Assembly: GCA_024244665.1 (NCBI GenBank) | Contig: JAAEOI010000150.1 | Span: 29,620 to 93,619, forward strand | DNA from: Bacteroidota bacterium | GTDB lineage: Bacteria > Bacteroidota > Bacteroidia > Bacteroidales > GCA-2748055 | DNA length: 64,000 bases | Direction of reading: 5' to 3' | In this document: positions 8,937-18,988 of the stretch, one piece after another | How the letters are laid out: every line of letters begins with the position of its first letter | Numbering within the stretch: the stretch's first letter is position 1 | The notes under the pieces: generated by a model | The model's input: the letters and a program-made list of their open reading frames with translations, nothing else | What the model was told of the DNA's origin: nothing | Database searches by the model: none | Position numbers and translations under genes: made by a program

Positions 8937-9194
8937 TGTCTTTGTTTTTCTATCACTTTATTTCAGCAGTTTATCCTGGATTTTGCGCAGTTCGTAAAAC
9001 GAGTAATTTCACATGTAGTATTGGTAATGAATTATATAGGAAGTTTTGGGATATCCACAGGTGATTTCCCGGTGTTTATAAAAGGTATTTTCAGGAAATC
9101 AGCATTAGAGATATCTTGCAACCAAATGTAAACTTTTATTGTTTTGTTGCGTATAAGCATCATAGAAAACAGAAATCACTTAAAATAATTTGAC
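8937..9194. other. AT-rich intergenic region before the T9SS genes
   Basis: This is the largest gap inside the polysaccharide locus (258 bp). It is much more AT-rich than the flanking genes, particularly after 9000, which suits a promoter region for the secreted-protein genes that follow. No convincing terminator hairpin or TAnnTTTG -7 box was seen. Confidence 0.4.
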
Positions 9195-12100
9195 ATGAAA
9201 AGTAAATACAATTTAACAGTTATGATTGTTTTGCTTGGTTTGATATTGTTTCCGTCAAACCTGGTAAAAGGACAGAGTTGTGACAACCTCATCTCCCTGT
9301 GGAGGCTTGAGGAAAAAACGGGAAATACCTATACCGATCTTATAGGAGGGCACAATGCAATGGCCTATACATCTGCTCCCTCCCAGGATGTAGGGAAAAT
9401 AGGTAAAGCCCAATCATTTAACGGAACCAGCAGTTTTATCACTGTCTCCGATCATCCCGATTTTGATTGGGCCGGCGACCAGAGTTTCACCCTGGAGATG
9501 TGGGTGAAAATGAAGAGTATCTCCGCTGATGACAACATGATCTTTATGGGAAGGGATGCAAACGCCGGCAGTATTCACTGGTGGATTGGTGCAGCCAAGA
9601 ACACCGGTCAGTCCATGTTTACACTGATTAACTCAGCCGGAGTATCCAATATCTCTGTCGGGCCCAACCTGGCCATCGGAACCTGGTATCACATTGTGGC
9701 AGTACGGGATGCCGTTGCCAAAACAAACAGGTTCTATGTCAATAATATCCAGGTGGATATTGATGTGGTTGACTATTCAGGCGGTAATTTTGATACCGAT
9801 GCCACTATCGATATGGGCGTCTTGAATTTCAATGGTAATTATGACCGCTTCTTCTCACCCATAGTAATGGATGAGGTTGCTATATACAATACAGCGCTGA
9901 CAAGCGGTGATATTGATGCACACTTCGACAACGGTGTATTTGGAATTGGATACTGTGAGGATTACGCCCCATACTTCCTTTCCGAGCCCGATTCACTTGC
10001 TGTTGCGGGTGAAACCTTTACCTATGAAGCTTTTGCCACGGGTCTTCCCACATTGCAGTACCAGCTTGTTGAAGGACCTGGCAGTATCAACAGTTCTACC
10101 GGAGTATTTACCTGGACTCCTGCATCTGTGGCTGCGAGCGGAACAAATTTTACCATTTCGGCCACTAACTCACAGGGAACAGCTTTCCAGAGTTTCTATA
10201 CTTATGTAGCTGAGTCTCCGAGCTGTCCAAGTGGTATCCAGAACTTATGGAAACTGGATGAGACATCAGGCGCCCCCTATGACGATTTTAAAGGAGGAAA
10301 TGATGCGGATGCACTTGTTGCCCCCATTTCAACAGCCGGTAAATTCAACGGTGCGCTGCAGTTTGACGGCTCCAGCAGGGGAATCAATGCTCCCGATGAC
10401 GGCACATACAATTTTGCCAAGGCCAGCAGCTTCTCCTTTGAATTTTGGATGAAGACAGGAACAAAAGGAGCCTATGAGGTTTGTATGGGACGCCAGGGTA
10501 CCATCGGCGACAGCGATACCAGTGAGCTTCACATGTGGATTGGAATTGACAAATTTTCAGGTCAGGCACTGTTTGCATTGAAGGATGCTCACGGTAATGA
10601 GCCGGCTGAGGGCCATATTTCGGGCGGTCCGGACCTGACAGATAATGCATGGCACTATGTGGTGGCTGTCCGCGACGGCGTTACCAGGATGAACTACATC
10701 TATGTGGATGGTTCAGTTGTGGCTGAATCGGCAGTACCCTTCACCTATAGCAATACCTTTGGAACCCATGACGGGGATCCCTTTAATATTGGTTACCTCT
10801 CCAGAGCCAATGGTACCCCGGCCTATTTCTTCAGCGGAGCCCTGGATGAGGTAGCAATTTATTCCAAGGCACTTTCAGCTTCTGAGGTCTCAAACAATTA
10901 CCTCAGCTCATTTATCGGTGACTGGCATTGTCAGCCGGGTAACTATGCCCCGGTATTTACCACCGAGCCGGTTCAGACCGCACTCGAAGATGCCGTATAT
11001 ACCTATAATATCACCACCAATGACATTGACGAGTCTGATGTATTGATCCTCTCAGCTCCGCTTGTACCCGACTGGCTGACTTTCACTGACCTGGGTAATG
11101 GAAAGGGAACTTTGAACGGAACTCCTGTCGATTCTGACATTGGTCCCCATCCAGTGACCCTTACGGTAACCGATAGCAAGACATCTATAAATCAGTCTTT
11201 CACACTTACGGTAGACAACCAGAATGATCCGGCAGTGTTCACCTCATCACCTGTTACTTCAGTGGACGAGGACAGTCCATATACTTATACTGTAGAGGCG
11301 ACCGATCCTGATGTGGATGATGTGCTGACTTACAGTGCCATCACTATACCGTCATGGCTCTCCTTCAACCCCGTTACCCATGAGCTTCTGGGAACTCCCA
11401 CGAATGATGATGTTGGAGACCATCCCGTTGAGATTGAGGTGACAGATGGAATTTTTCCAGTTCCACAGGAATTCACGATTACGGTTGTGAATGTGAATGA
11501 TGTTCCCAGGATTACCGACCAGGGTGTAATCTCCACTGATGAGGATATTCCCTTTACCATTACTTTAACTGACCTTACAGTTTTGGATGATGATAATGAT
11601 GCAGTCGACTTCAGTCTGTCTGTTGAAGCGGGTATCAACTACACGGTTGACGGTGGCAGTATTGTTCCGGCAGAGAATTTCAACGGTATGTTGATTGCGA
11701 ACCTTCGTGTGAATGACCTTGAAGGAAGCAGTGAAGTATTTGGAGCAGAAGTGACAGTGATTCCGGTTAATGATGCACCGGTTATCACATCGGAGCCCAA
11801 TAAGAATGCTGTTGTCGGTTCGCTTTACGGCTACCTGATGACAGCGACAGATCCCGATGGGGATGACATTATCATGGCACCCATCTCTCTTCCGGGTTTC
11901 CTCAGTTTCGATGCCTCAACCGGTGTCCTGGGCGGAACACCTGGAGATGGTGATATCAAGGATCACATTGTGGCTCTGAAGGTGAGTGACGGTAAGGAAG
12001 AGACTCCGTTGAGCTATACGCTGACCGTTACAAAATGGCCCGTTGGAATTGAGGAGAACACGGGAGCAATCCTGAATGTTTACCCGATACCGGCCGACAA

Positions 12101-12305
12101 TCACCTGATCTTTGAGCTTAATCTCTCGGAGGATGGCGTAATCTCGGTTTATGATCTCACAGGGAAGCAATGGATTGAGAAGCGTATTTCGGTACGGGAT
12201 GACCAGGTTGAACTGGATGTGTCGGAACTTGGACAGGGCCTGTACATGTATAAGGTACAGACCGGTGATCAGGTAAGTGTAAAATCCTTTGTTATCAACC
12301 GCTAA
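9195..12305 (+). CDS. T9SS-secreted LamG/cadherin-like domain protein
   Basis: A 1036-aa surface or secreted protein. The N-terminal Sec signal runs to about residue 27 ('NLVKGQ'). Two LamG/concanavalin-A-like domains (about residues 30-255 and 345-575; both carry 'W.L.E..G..Y.D..GG.') are separated by an immunoglobulin-like linker. About four cadherin-like/putative-Ig repeats follow (590-940; 'DEDSPYTYTVEATDPD'). The C-terminus is a type A sorting domain beginning 'NVYPIPADNHL' and ending 'VKSFVINR'. LamG domains bind glycans, and no catalytic domain is visible. Its place between wzc-like and acylation genes suggests binding to, or attachment on, the locus polysaccharide. A strong terminator follows. 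Confidence 0.85.
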   Translation: MKSKYNLTVMIVLLGLILFPSNLVKGQSCDNLISLWRLEEKTGNTYTDLIGGHNAMAYTSAPSQDVGKIGKAQSFNGTSSFITVSDHPDFDWAGDQSFTLEMWVKMKSISADDNMIFMGRDANAGSIHWWIGAAKNTGQSMFTLINSAGVSNISVGPNLAIGTWYHIVAVRDAVAKTNRFYVNNIQVDIDVVDYSGGNFDTDATIDMGVLNFNGNYDRFFSPIVMDEVAIYNTALTSGDIDAHFDNGVFGIGYCEDYAPYFLSEPDSLAVAGETFTYEAFATGLPTLQYQLVEGPGSINSSTGVFTWTPASVAASGTNFTISATNSQGTAFQSFYTYVAESPSCPSGIQNLWKLDETSGAPYDDFKGGNDADALVAPISTAGKFNGALQFDGSSRGINAPDDGTYNFAKASSFSFEFWMKTGTKGAYEVCMGRQGTIGDSDTSELHMWIGIDKFSGQALFALKDAHGNEPAEGHISGGPDLTDNAWHYVVAVRDGVTRMNYIYVDGSVVAESAVPFTYSNTFGTHDGDPFNIGYLSRANGTPAYFFSGALDEVAIYSKALSASEVSNNYLSSFIGDWHCQPGNYAPVFTTEPVQTALEDAVYTYNITTNDIDESDVLILSAPLVPDWLTFTDLGNGKGTLNGTPVDSDIGPHPVTLTVTDSKTSINQSFTLTVDNQNDPAVFTSSPVTSVDEDSPYTYTVEATDPDVDDVLTYSAITIPSWLSFNPVTHELLGTPTNDDVGDHPVEIEVTDGIFPVPQEFTITVVNVNDVPRITDQGVISTDEDIPFTITLTDLTVLDDDNDAVDFSLSVEAGINYTVDGGSIVPAENFNGMLIANLRVNDLEGSSEVFGAEVTVIPVNDAPVITSEPNKNAVVGSLYGYLMTATDPDGDDIIMAPISLPGFLSFDASTGVLGGTPGDGDIKDHIVALKVSDGKEETPLSYTLTVTKWPVGIEENTGAILNVYPIPADNHLIFELNLSEDGVISVYDLTGKQWIEKRISVRDDQVELDVSELGQGLYMYKVQTGDQVSVKSFVINR

Positions 12306-12324
12306 ATAAAAGATGAATGAAAAG

Positions 12325-12365
12325 AGAGCCCAACTCAGCCAGTCCGGAAGTTGGGCTCTTTTTTT
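12325..12365 (+). terminator. Rho-independent terminator after the LamG gene
   Basis: A perfect 11-bp stem (AGAGCCCAACT at 12325-12335 pairing with AGTTGGGCTCT at 12349-12359) encloses a 13-nt loop and is followed by a run of T residues (12360-12365). It lies 20 bp after the LamG stop codon and implies that the next gene has its own promoter or depends on read-through. Confidence 0.9.
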
Positions 12366-12429
12366 AGTCAATTTGAAAACTGTTTGGGCTGGAGATTGTT
12401 ATCAGTAAGTATTTGTTTTTTTCTTTCAG

Positions 12430-14559
12430 ATGTTTAGAGCGATAAAAAAAGTAGTCATAGTTGCCTTTATTGTCCTGTTTCTCCTGCCCGGAACTGATAC
12501 CTGGGCGCAGACCCTGCGGATCCTTCCGCTGGGGAATTCCATAACCATGGGTACCGACGGGAACCCTCCGGCCGAGAGTCAGAGGATCGCTTACAGGTAT
12601 ACGCTCTATTCCCTGTTGACAGCGGCAGGATATAATTTTAATTTTGTGGGTCACCTGCAGAGCGGGTACGGGATCTTTCCCGATGCGGATCATGGCGGGA
12701 TACCCGGAACACGTGACCAGTATCTGGCGAGGCTGCTTCTGGACGGGTATGATGACCGGTGGAACGAGCAGATCACTGTGGGCAGTCAGCCCTACCTGGA
12801 TGTCTATCCGGCCGATATCATCCTTTTGCACATCGGTACCAATGATATTACACACGGAGAGGGAGCCAGTCCCAATTCAGTTTCAATGATCCTTGACCAG
12901 ATTGATGCATGGAAAGCAAGGTCAGGGGTTGATGCCATAGTCCTCGTGGCAAAAATTATTAACAGGAAAACATACAACTCAACCACCACGCAGTTTAACA
13001 ACAACGTGGCCGCCATGGTAAATGCCAGGAACGATGAGGATATCATCATGGTGGATATTGAAAACGGTGCCGGGATCGATTACTACACCGACATGCAGAA
13101 TGACGGTCTACATCCCTACGAGTCGGGTTATGTGAAGATAGGCCAGAAGTGGTTTGAGGCGATTCAGGATCTGAACAAAGGTCCCTCATTCAGCTCAATC
13201 CCGGTTACTTCAGCCACCGAAGGGGAGACATACTCATATACGGTAACTGTATATGATGAGAATCCACTGGATGACTTGACGATCCTGGCCGGGACCAAGC
13301 CCGACTGGCTGGAGTTTACCGATAATGGCGACCGGACAGGGCTGCTGACCGGTATACCCGGGGATAATGACGGCGGGACCCATCCTGTCTCCCTGGTTGT
13401 AACAGACGGAAAGGAGCTTGCGACACAGAAGTTCAGCATCAATGTGGAAAATGTGAACGATGCACCGGTAATCACCGGGCAGTACAGCCTTACAACCAGA
13501 GAGGATACTCCTTTTCAACTGACCAAGGATGATCTGATTATCGAGGACAGCGACAACGACATTTCAGAAATTGACCTGATCATCCTTTCCGGTGATAACT
13601 ATACCGTGCAGGGCAGCACCATTACACCTGCACAGGATTACTACGGAACACTCAGGGTGAATGTTAAGGCAAAGGATCCCCTGCTTGAGGGTCCGGTTTA
13701 CCAGGCACTGGTGACAGTCCTCCCGGTGAATGACCCTCCAGAGGTAATAGGGCAATCCACAAGCCTTGAGGTGAAGCAATTCGCTCCCCTTGAGATTAAA
13801 GTGAGCGATTTCTACTACAGCGATATTGACAACAATGTAAGTGATCTGTCAGTGCATGTACTTCCCGACCTGGATACTCTGTACAGTGCAGCAGGGGCTA
13901 CAGTAACTCCCGTGACAGATACTGTGGGACCCATCACAGTCAGGGTGGTGCTGGACGATGGTGAGGATCTCAGCGAGGAGTTCGCTGCCACGGTCAGGGT
14001 ACTCTCCCAGCACAGTCCCCCGGAGTTTACATCAAATCCGCCGCAGACAGCCATCGCAGGAGATCCCTATTTTTATATCGTAAGCGCAACTGATCCGGAT
14101 GAAGGTGATATCCTCACCTTTACTCCAACCATGCTACCCCACTGGCTGCAGTTTAATTCAGACATGAAACTGCTTGGAGGTGTTCCAGCTGTAAGCGACA
14201 CAGGAACAGCCTGGATTGGTATTGAGGTGAGCGATGGCATTTATACCAGGGAGCAGTTGTACCCTGTTGAAGTGAAGCTTTCCACCGGAATTGATCATGC
14301 CCCGGCCGGACAGGGTGGGATTATTCAGAATCTTTACCCGGTGCCTGCCGATGAATCTCTCTTCCTGGAGGTTATGCCAGGGCAGGATTACGACCTTCAG
14401 ATCATAAACAGCAACGGGAGGATTGTCAAACGGATGAGTCTTGATGCCTTTGCATCTTCCTTAACCGAGATAGAACTCAGAGAGCTTCCCACAGGAGTCT
14501 ATGTTCTAAAGCTCTTCTATGAGTCAAAATGTGAATACAGGAAATTTATCATCAATTAA
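12430..14559 (+). CDS. T9SS-secreted SGNH/GDSL hydrolase with cadherin-like repeats
   Basis: A 709-aa protein. A signal peptide ends near 'DTWAQ'. The SGNH hydrolase domain (about residues 28-250) shows block I 'LPLGNSITMG' with the nucleophile serine, block III 'HIGTNDITHGEG' and block V 'DGLHPYESG' with the Asp/His pair. About four cadherin-like/putative-Ig repeats follow, and the C-terminus (about 632-709, 'NLYPVPADESL') is a T9SS sorting domain. The family removes ester groups, often acetyl groups on glycans. An MBOAT acetyltransferase lies just downstream, so an esterase acting on the same polysaccharide is a reasonable inference. Its catalytic domain closely matches that of the 2652-aa protein at 45922. 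Confidence 0.88.
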   Translation: MFRAIKKVVIVAFIVLFLLPGTDTWAQTLRILPLGNSITMGTDGNPPAESQRIAYRYTLYSLLTAAGYNFNFVGHLQSGYGIFPDADHGGIPGTRDQYLARLLLDGYDDRWNEQITVGSQPYLDVYPADIILLHIGTNDITHGEGASPNSVSMILDQIDAWKARSGVDAIVLVAKIINRKTYNSTTTQFNNNVAAMVNARNDEDIIMVDIENGAGIDYYTDMQNDGLHPYESGYVKIGQKWFEAIQDLNKGPSFSSIPVTSATEGETYSYTVTVYDENPLDDLTILAGTKPDWLEFTDNGDRTGLLTGIPGDNDGGTHPVSLVVTDGKELATQKFSINVENVNDAPVITGQYSLTTREDTPFQLTKDDLIIEDSDNDISEIDLIILSGDNYTVQGSTITPAQDYYGTLRVNVKAKDPLLEGPVYQALVTVLPVNDPPEVIGQSTSLEVKQFAPLEIKVSDFYYSDIDNNVSDLSVHVLPDLDTLYSAAGATVTPVTDTVGPITVRVVLDDGEDLSEEFAATVRVLSQHSPPEFTSNPPQTAIAGDPYFYIVSATDPDEGDILTFTPTMLPHWLQFNSDMKLLGGVPAVSDTGTAWIGIEVSDGIYTREQLYPVEVKLSTGIDHAPAGQGGIIQNLYPVPADESLFLEVMPGQDYDLQIINSNGRIVKRMSLDAFASSLTEIELRELPTGVYVLKLFYESKCEYRKFIIN

Positions 14560-14582
14560 CCGAGTTTCATTGCCAGGGTAAC

Positions 14583-16022
14583 ATGCTGTTTAATTCACTA
14601 CAGTTTATCTTCTTTTTCCCCATCGTAGTAGCACTCTATTTTGTGCTTAAGCCGAAGTACAGGTGGGTATTGCTTCTACTGGCCAGCTACTATTTTTATA
14701 TGTGCTGGAATTACAAGTATGTGGTCCTGATTATCACGTCAACCCTCATTGACTATGTGTCCGGTATCCTCCTCTACAAGGCAGGGAGAAAGCGGTACAG
14801 GATCTTTTTTCTCCTGCTAAGCCTGGGAACCAACCTGGGATTGCTCTTCTTCTTTAAGTATTTCAATTTCTTCAGTGATAGCCTCAATGTTATTTTCAGT
14901 AAGCTGAATATCTTCTATGAGACTCCTACTTACAACTACCTGCTGCCGGTGGGGATATCTTTCTATACCTTCCAGACCCTTAGTTATACAATTGATATTT
15001 ACAGGGGAAAAAGGGAACCCGAGTACCACCTGGGTAAATTTGCACTTTTTGTCTCCTTCTTCCCACAGTTGGTGGCCGGCCCTATCGAACGCTCGGTAAA
15101 CCTGCTGCCACAGTTCTCCCGTACCTACAAATTTGAGTATGAGAGGGTGAAGAGCGGGATACTGCTGATGGTCTGGGGATTCTTTAAAAAGGTGGTTATT
15201 GCTGACCGGCTGGCCGAGTATGTCAACCTGGTGTACAACAATGCGTCTGATTATTCCGGGATTCAACACGGACTGGCCACGCTCTTTTTCTCCTTCCAGA
15301 TCTATTGTGACTTTTCCGGCTATTCTGACATTGCCATCGGGGCGGCCCTGATCATGGGATACAACCTGATGACCAACTTCAAGCGGCCCTACCTCTCCCA
15401 GAATATCGGTGAATTCTGGCGCAGGTGGCATATCTCACTTTCCACGTGGTTCCGTGATTATGTCTATATCCCCCTGGGTGGAAACCGGGTGGCAAAATGG
15501 CGGTGGCAGGTCAACCTGTTTATCACCTTCCTGGTGAGCGGCCTGTGGCACGGTGCAAACTGGACCTTTGTGGTGTGGGGCGGGCTTCATGGCTTCTACC
15601 TGGTTTTTGCCTTATGGATCAATAAGCTTACCACCGCATTCAACTCTTTTACACGGCTCGACCGTCTTCCGGAGCTGCACAGGGTCCTGAGGATTATTAA
15701 AACTTTCATCCTGGTAATCTTCGCATGGATCTTCTTCCGCGCCAACAGCCTTGGTGATGCCCTTCTGATCATTCAGCGAATCTTTATCTTTGAACCCGGC
15801 ACCGTTGTCAACCTGTATCAGTATAAAGCGGACCTGGTCATCGCCCTGGGCGGAATTGCACTTCTGGTATTTATCGAGGTGCTGGAAGAGCAGATCGGGC
15901 TTTATGCCAGGCTGAAGAAACTGGGGCGTCCTGTTAAATGGGTCCTGGTGATCTCTCTTTTGCTGCTTATTATTCTGCTGGGTAAGTGGAATGAGGCAGA
16001 TTTTCTCTATTTTCAGTTCTAA
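14583..16022 (+). CDS. MBOAT family O-acyltransferase (AlgI-like)
   Basis: A 479-aa polytopic inner-membrane protein with about ten to twelve hydrophobic segments. Hallmarks of the AlgI/DltB family are 'PVGISFYTFQTLSYTID', 'FPQLVAGPIER', 'EFWRRWHISLSTWFRDY' and the catalytic histidine in 'SGLWHGANWTFVVWGGLHG'. The family passes an acyl (usually acetyl) group across the membrane to a periplasmic transferase. Here the next gene, 10 bp downstream, encodes an AlgJ/AlgX-like protein, which completes the usual two-component system for O-acetylating an exported polysaccharide. Confidence 0.93.
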   Translation: MLFNSLQFIFFFPIVVALYFVLKPKYRWVLLLLASYYFYMCWNYKYVVLIITSTLIDYVSGILLYKAGRKRYRIFFLLLSLGTNLGLLFFFKYFNFFSDSLNVIFSKLNIFYETPTYNYLLPVGISFYTFQTLSYTIDIYRGKREPEYHLGKFALFVSFFPQLVAGPIERSVNLLPQFSRTYKFEYERVKSGILLMVWGFFKKVVIADRLAEYVNLVYNNASDYSGIQHGLATLFFSFQIYCDFSGYSDIAIGAALIMGYNLMTNFKRPYLSQNIGEFWRRWHISLSTWFRDYVYIPLGGNRVAKWRWQVNLFITFLVSGLWHGANWTFVVWGGLHGFYLVFALWINKLTTAFNSFTRLDRLPELHRVLRIIKTFILVIFAWIFFRANSLGDALLIIQRIFIFEPGTVVNLYQYKADLVIALGGIALLVFIEVLEEQIGLYARLKKLGRPVKWVLVISLLLLIILLGKWNEADFLYFQF

Positions 16023-16032
16023 GTAAGATTTG

Positions 16033-17106
16033 ATGAGCGAAAAACTTTTGAAAATATTGATTTATGTGGCCGGAGCAGTCTGTCTGTTCGCCTTCGTTGC
16101 CATCAGGTCATTACCGGTAATGAACAGCGTTCTGGTTGAGAAGATGATTCCCGAACACTGGGAATTTTCCAAATATGGAGAACTTTACTATTTCAACTAT
16201 ATATCCGAGTTTAAGGAAGTGCTACCCGAACCTGTCAGGAAATACAGGTTTTGTGAAAAGCATCCCGCTATGGAGCAGGCCGACATCCTGATGTTCGGTG
16301 ACAGCTTTCTGGATATCTCCAGGCAGTATACCCTTCCCGAAAGGTTGTCCGATTCACTGAACACGAGGGTCTTCTTTCACCGCTTTCTTGCTCCCCAGGA
16401 GTCCAATCCTTTCTGTCCCCTGCCTGAAGCCTTTGAGAACAGTGAGACGAAAATCCTGATCTATGAGACGGTTGAACGCAATATCCCAATGAAATTTGAT
16501 GAGGCATACGGGGACGCAGATTGTATCAGTGGGGAAACGGGGAGGATGGAGGCCATCTTGGAAAAGGTCTTCTATCAGAAAAACGAGGAGATGTACAAGC
16601 AACTGCTAAAGCGAAGTGTTTTTACTTCCGGGATTTTTGCGGTCAATGCCGGTGCCAAATTTAATATGTTCGGCTATGTATCATCTCAAACTCCCAGGTA
16701 CAAAACAGGGGATCAGCCCTGGCTGTTCCATCACAGACAGGTAAATGGTGAGCCGGGAAGCTTCTATTATCACCATAGTGATGAAGAGATCGGACGCTAC
16801 TGCGATCATATTGCCCTGCTTCAGAAGGAGGTAAAGGAGCGCCTGAATATGGATATGATCTTTCTCCCGGTTCCGAACAAATATACCATCTACAGTCACC
16901 TAGTTTGCAGTGATCCTTACGACAACTTTCTCCCAAGGCTATGTAAAGGACTGGAAGAGAGGAATGTGACCTTTGTGAGCCTGTATGATGATTACATCAG
17001 TGCCGAAGAGATTCTCTATTACGGGACCGATACCCACTGGAACATCCGGGGGGTTGATATTGCCCTGGAAAACCTGGTGGAGACTATAAACTCAATAAAA
17101 AACTAA
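16033..17106 (+). CDS. AlgJ/AlgX-like SGNH O-acetyltransferase, membrane-anchored
   Basis: A 357-aa protein starting at ATG 16033; the codon before it (TTG 16030) is a less likely start. A single N-terminal hydrophobic segment (about residues 8-26) should anchor it with the body in the periplasm. The catalytic signature is SGNH-like: 'MFGDSF' near residue 84 holds the nucleophile serine, and 'GTDTHWN' near residue 336 holds the Asp-x-His pair typical of AlgJ/AlgX. It is encoded directly after the MBOAT protein that would supply the acyl group. The acceptor sugar cannot be read from the sequence. Confidence 0.82.
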   Translation: MSEKLLKILIYVAGAVCLFAFVAIRSLPVMNSVLVEKMIPEHWEFSKYGELYYFNYISEFKEVLPEPVRKYRFCEKHPAMEQADILMFGDSFLDISRQYTLPERLSDSLNTRVFFHRFLAPQESNPFCPLPEAFENSETKILIYETVERNIPMKFDEAYGDADCISGETGRMEAILEKVFYQKNEEMYKQLLKRSVFTSGIFAVNAGAKFNMFGYVSSQTPRYKTGDQPWLFHHRQVNGEPGSFYYHHSDEEIGRYCDHIALLQKEVKERLNMDMIFLPVPNKYTIYSHLVCSDPYDNFLPRLCKGLEERNVTFVSLYDDYISAEEILYYGTDTHWNIRGVDIALENLVETINSIKN

Positions 17107-17124
17107 TATTTAAAGCCTGAAACA

Positions 17125-17907
17125 ATGAAAGTAGTTATTCTCGCAGGTGGTTTTGGAACCCGTATAAGCGAAGAGAGCGGGATTCGTCCCAAACCGATGG
17201 TTGAAGTCGGAGGAATGCCAATCATCTGGCATATCATGAAGATCTATTCCGCCCACGGATTTAATGAATTTGTAATCTGCTGTGGATACAAAGGATCTGT
17301 GATCAAGGAGTATTTCTCCAACTATTTCCTGCACAACTCGGACATCACTTTTGATATGCGCAACAACAGGATGGATGTGCATAAGAAGACCGGTGAAGAT
17401 TGGAAAGTGACCCTGGTTGATACAGGTGAGAGGACAATGACCGGCGGAAGGATCCGGCGCATCAGGGAGTTTATCGACGGCCCTTTCTTCCTGACCTACG
17501 GGGATGGTGTGACCGACATTAATATTTCTGAACTTCTCGGTTTCCATAAGAAACAGAATTCACTTGTGACACTTTCGGCTGTGCAGCCTCCGGGCAGATT
17601 CGGAGCTTTCAATCTTCCTCAGGATGATTCAAAGGTCAGCAGTTTCAGAGAAAAGCCGACCGGTGACGGGAACGATTCTGCCTGGATCAACGGTGGGTTC
17701 TTCGTTGTGGAACCAGAGGCCATTGACCTGATTGAAGGGGACCGCACGGTTTGGGAGCGAGAACCCATGGAAAATATTGCACGGCAAGGGAAACTGAGTG
17801 CTTTTAAGCATACTGGTTTCTGGCAGTCAATGGATACCCTCAGGGATAAAAATGTTCTTGAAGATCTCTGGAGTTCGGGAAATCCCCCCTGGAAAGTTTG
17901 GGACTGA
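17125..17907 (+). CDS. rfbF: glucose-1-phosphate cytidylyltransferase
   Basis: A 260-aa cytoplasmic nucleotidyltransferase, the normal length for RfbF. It has the nucleotide-binding 'LAGGFGTR', the sugar-phosphate motif '[10 protein letters not shown]', 'TYGDGVTD' at the metal site, and '[11 protein letters not shown]' near the C-terminus, all typical of the CTP-specific enzyme. It makes CDP-glucose, the entry point to CDP-linked deoxy and branched sugars. Five further sugar-modifying genes follow within a few bases of each other. No CDP-glucose 4,6-dehydratase is recognisable among them. Confidence 0.93.
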   Translation: MKVVILAGGFGTRISEESGIRPKPMVEVGGMPIIWHIMKIYSAHGFNEFVICCGYKGSVIKEYFSNYFLHNSDITFDMRNNRMDVHKKTGEDWKVTLVDTGERTMTGGRIRRIREFIDGPFFLTYGDGVTDINISELLGFHKKQNSLVTLSAVQPPGRFGAFNLPQDDSKVSSFREKPTGDGNDSAWINGGFFVVEPEAIDLIEGDRTVWEREPMENIARQGKLSAFKHTGFWQSMDTLRDKNVLEDLWSSGNPPWKVWD

Positions 17908-17941
17908 TTCTGATTTACAACCAATAGCTAAAACCAAAAAT

Positions 17942-18988
17942 ATGAAAATTCTTATCACCGGAAACCTGGGTTATGTGGGCTCCGTTCTTACAAAAAACCT
18001 AAGAAAACGTTATCCTGAAGCTGAACTGATCGGATTTGATGCCGGTTATTTTGCACGTAACCTTACAACACCTTTGCACACTCCCGAGGTCTACCTCGAC
18101 AAACAGGTCTACGGGGATGTCAGATCTTTCCCTGCGGAAATTCTTGACGGTGTGGATACAGTGATCCAGCTGGCGGCCGTATCAAATGATCCCATTGGTA
18201 ATAAATTTGAAGAGATTACCCTTGACGTGAACCACAAAGCGGTGGTTGATATTGCAAAGAAAGCCAAGGAGAGAGGTGTGAAGAGGGTTGTGTTTGCCTC
18301 CAGTTGCAGCGTATACGGGATTGCCGATAAGGATGCCAGGAGTGAATCTTCGGATGTGAATCCCCTGACAGCCTATGCAAGGAGTAAGGTCTTCTCCGAG
18401 AGGGACCTGAAGCCCCTGGCCGATGATAATTTCATGGTAACCTGCCTGAGATTTGCCACTGCATGCGGAATGAGCCAGAGGCTTCGTCTCGATCTGGTGC
18501 TCAATGATTTTGTGGCAGGTGCAAGCGCAACGGACCAGATCACCATCCTGAGTGACGGTTCTCCCTGGCGCCCGCTGATTAATGTGCACGATATGTCCAG
18601 GGCGCTTATGTGGGGGCACGAGAGAAGTACAGATGCAGGAGGGAATTACCTCGTGGTGAATACAGGCAGTAACCGCTGGAACTACCAGATCAGGGACCTG
18701 GCCTACAGTATTAAAGAGAGCCTTCCCCATGTGGATGTCTCCATAAACCAGAATGCACTACCCGATAAACGTTCCTACAAGGTGGACTTCGGATTGTATG
18801 AAAAACTGGCACCGCAGCATCAGCCTGAATATGAATTGGAGCAAACCATCAAGGACCTGTCCGACGGACTGAAAGCCATGGATTTTAATGATCCGGATTT
18901 CAGGGAGTCAGACCTGATCCGTCTCCATGTGGTAAATAAACTGATAGAGCAGAAGGTAATTGATCAGAACCTCTTTGTGATCCGCTAG
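17942..18988 (+). CDS. NAD-dependent epimerase/dehydratase (extended SDR)
   Basis: A 348-aa extended SDR. The start is ATG 17942, just before the Rossmann motif 'ITGNLGYVG'; the upstream in-frame extension overlaps rfbF and has no domain. The active site has YARSK (residues 145-149). At residues 120-126 it reads SSCSVYG rather than the T-D-E-x-Y-G seen in hexose 4,6-dehydratases, so an epimerase or ketoreductase role fits better. It lies 34 bp after rfbF and its stop abuts the RmlC-like start. It probably acts on a CDP-sugar intermediate; the exact reaction is uncertain. Confidence 0.85.
   Translation: MKILITGNLGYVGSVLTKNLRKRYPEAELIGFDAGYFARNLTTPLHTPEVYLDKQVYGDVRSFPAEILDGVDTVIQLAAVSNDPIGNKFEEITLDVNHKAVVDIAKKAKERGVKRVVFASSCSVYGIADKDARSESSDVNPLTAYARSKVFSERDLKPLADDNFMVTCLRFATACGMSQRLRLDLVLNDFVAGASATDQITILSDGSPWRPLINVHDMSRALMWGHERSTDAGGNYLVVNTGSNRWNYQIRDLAYSIKESLPHVDVSINQNALPDKRSYKVDFGLYEKLAPQHQPEYELEQTIKDLSDGLKAMDFNDPDFRESDLIRLHVVNKLIEQKVIDQNLFVIR

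Noticed and set aside
8937..9194. A small RNA or riboswitch in the gap after the Wzc-like gene
   Set aside because: The sequence is AT-rich without a clear stable hairpin or conserved aptamer pattern that could be recognised by eye.
17798..17941. N-terminal extension of the SDR gene into rfbF
   Set aside because: It overlaps the end of rfbF and adds residues ahead of the Rossmann motif that the family lacks; ATG 17942 is the better start.
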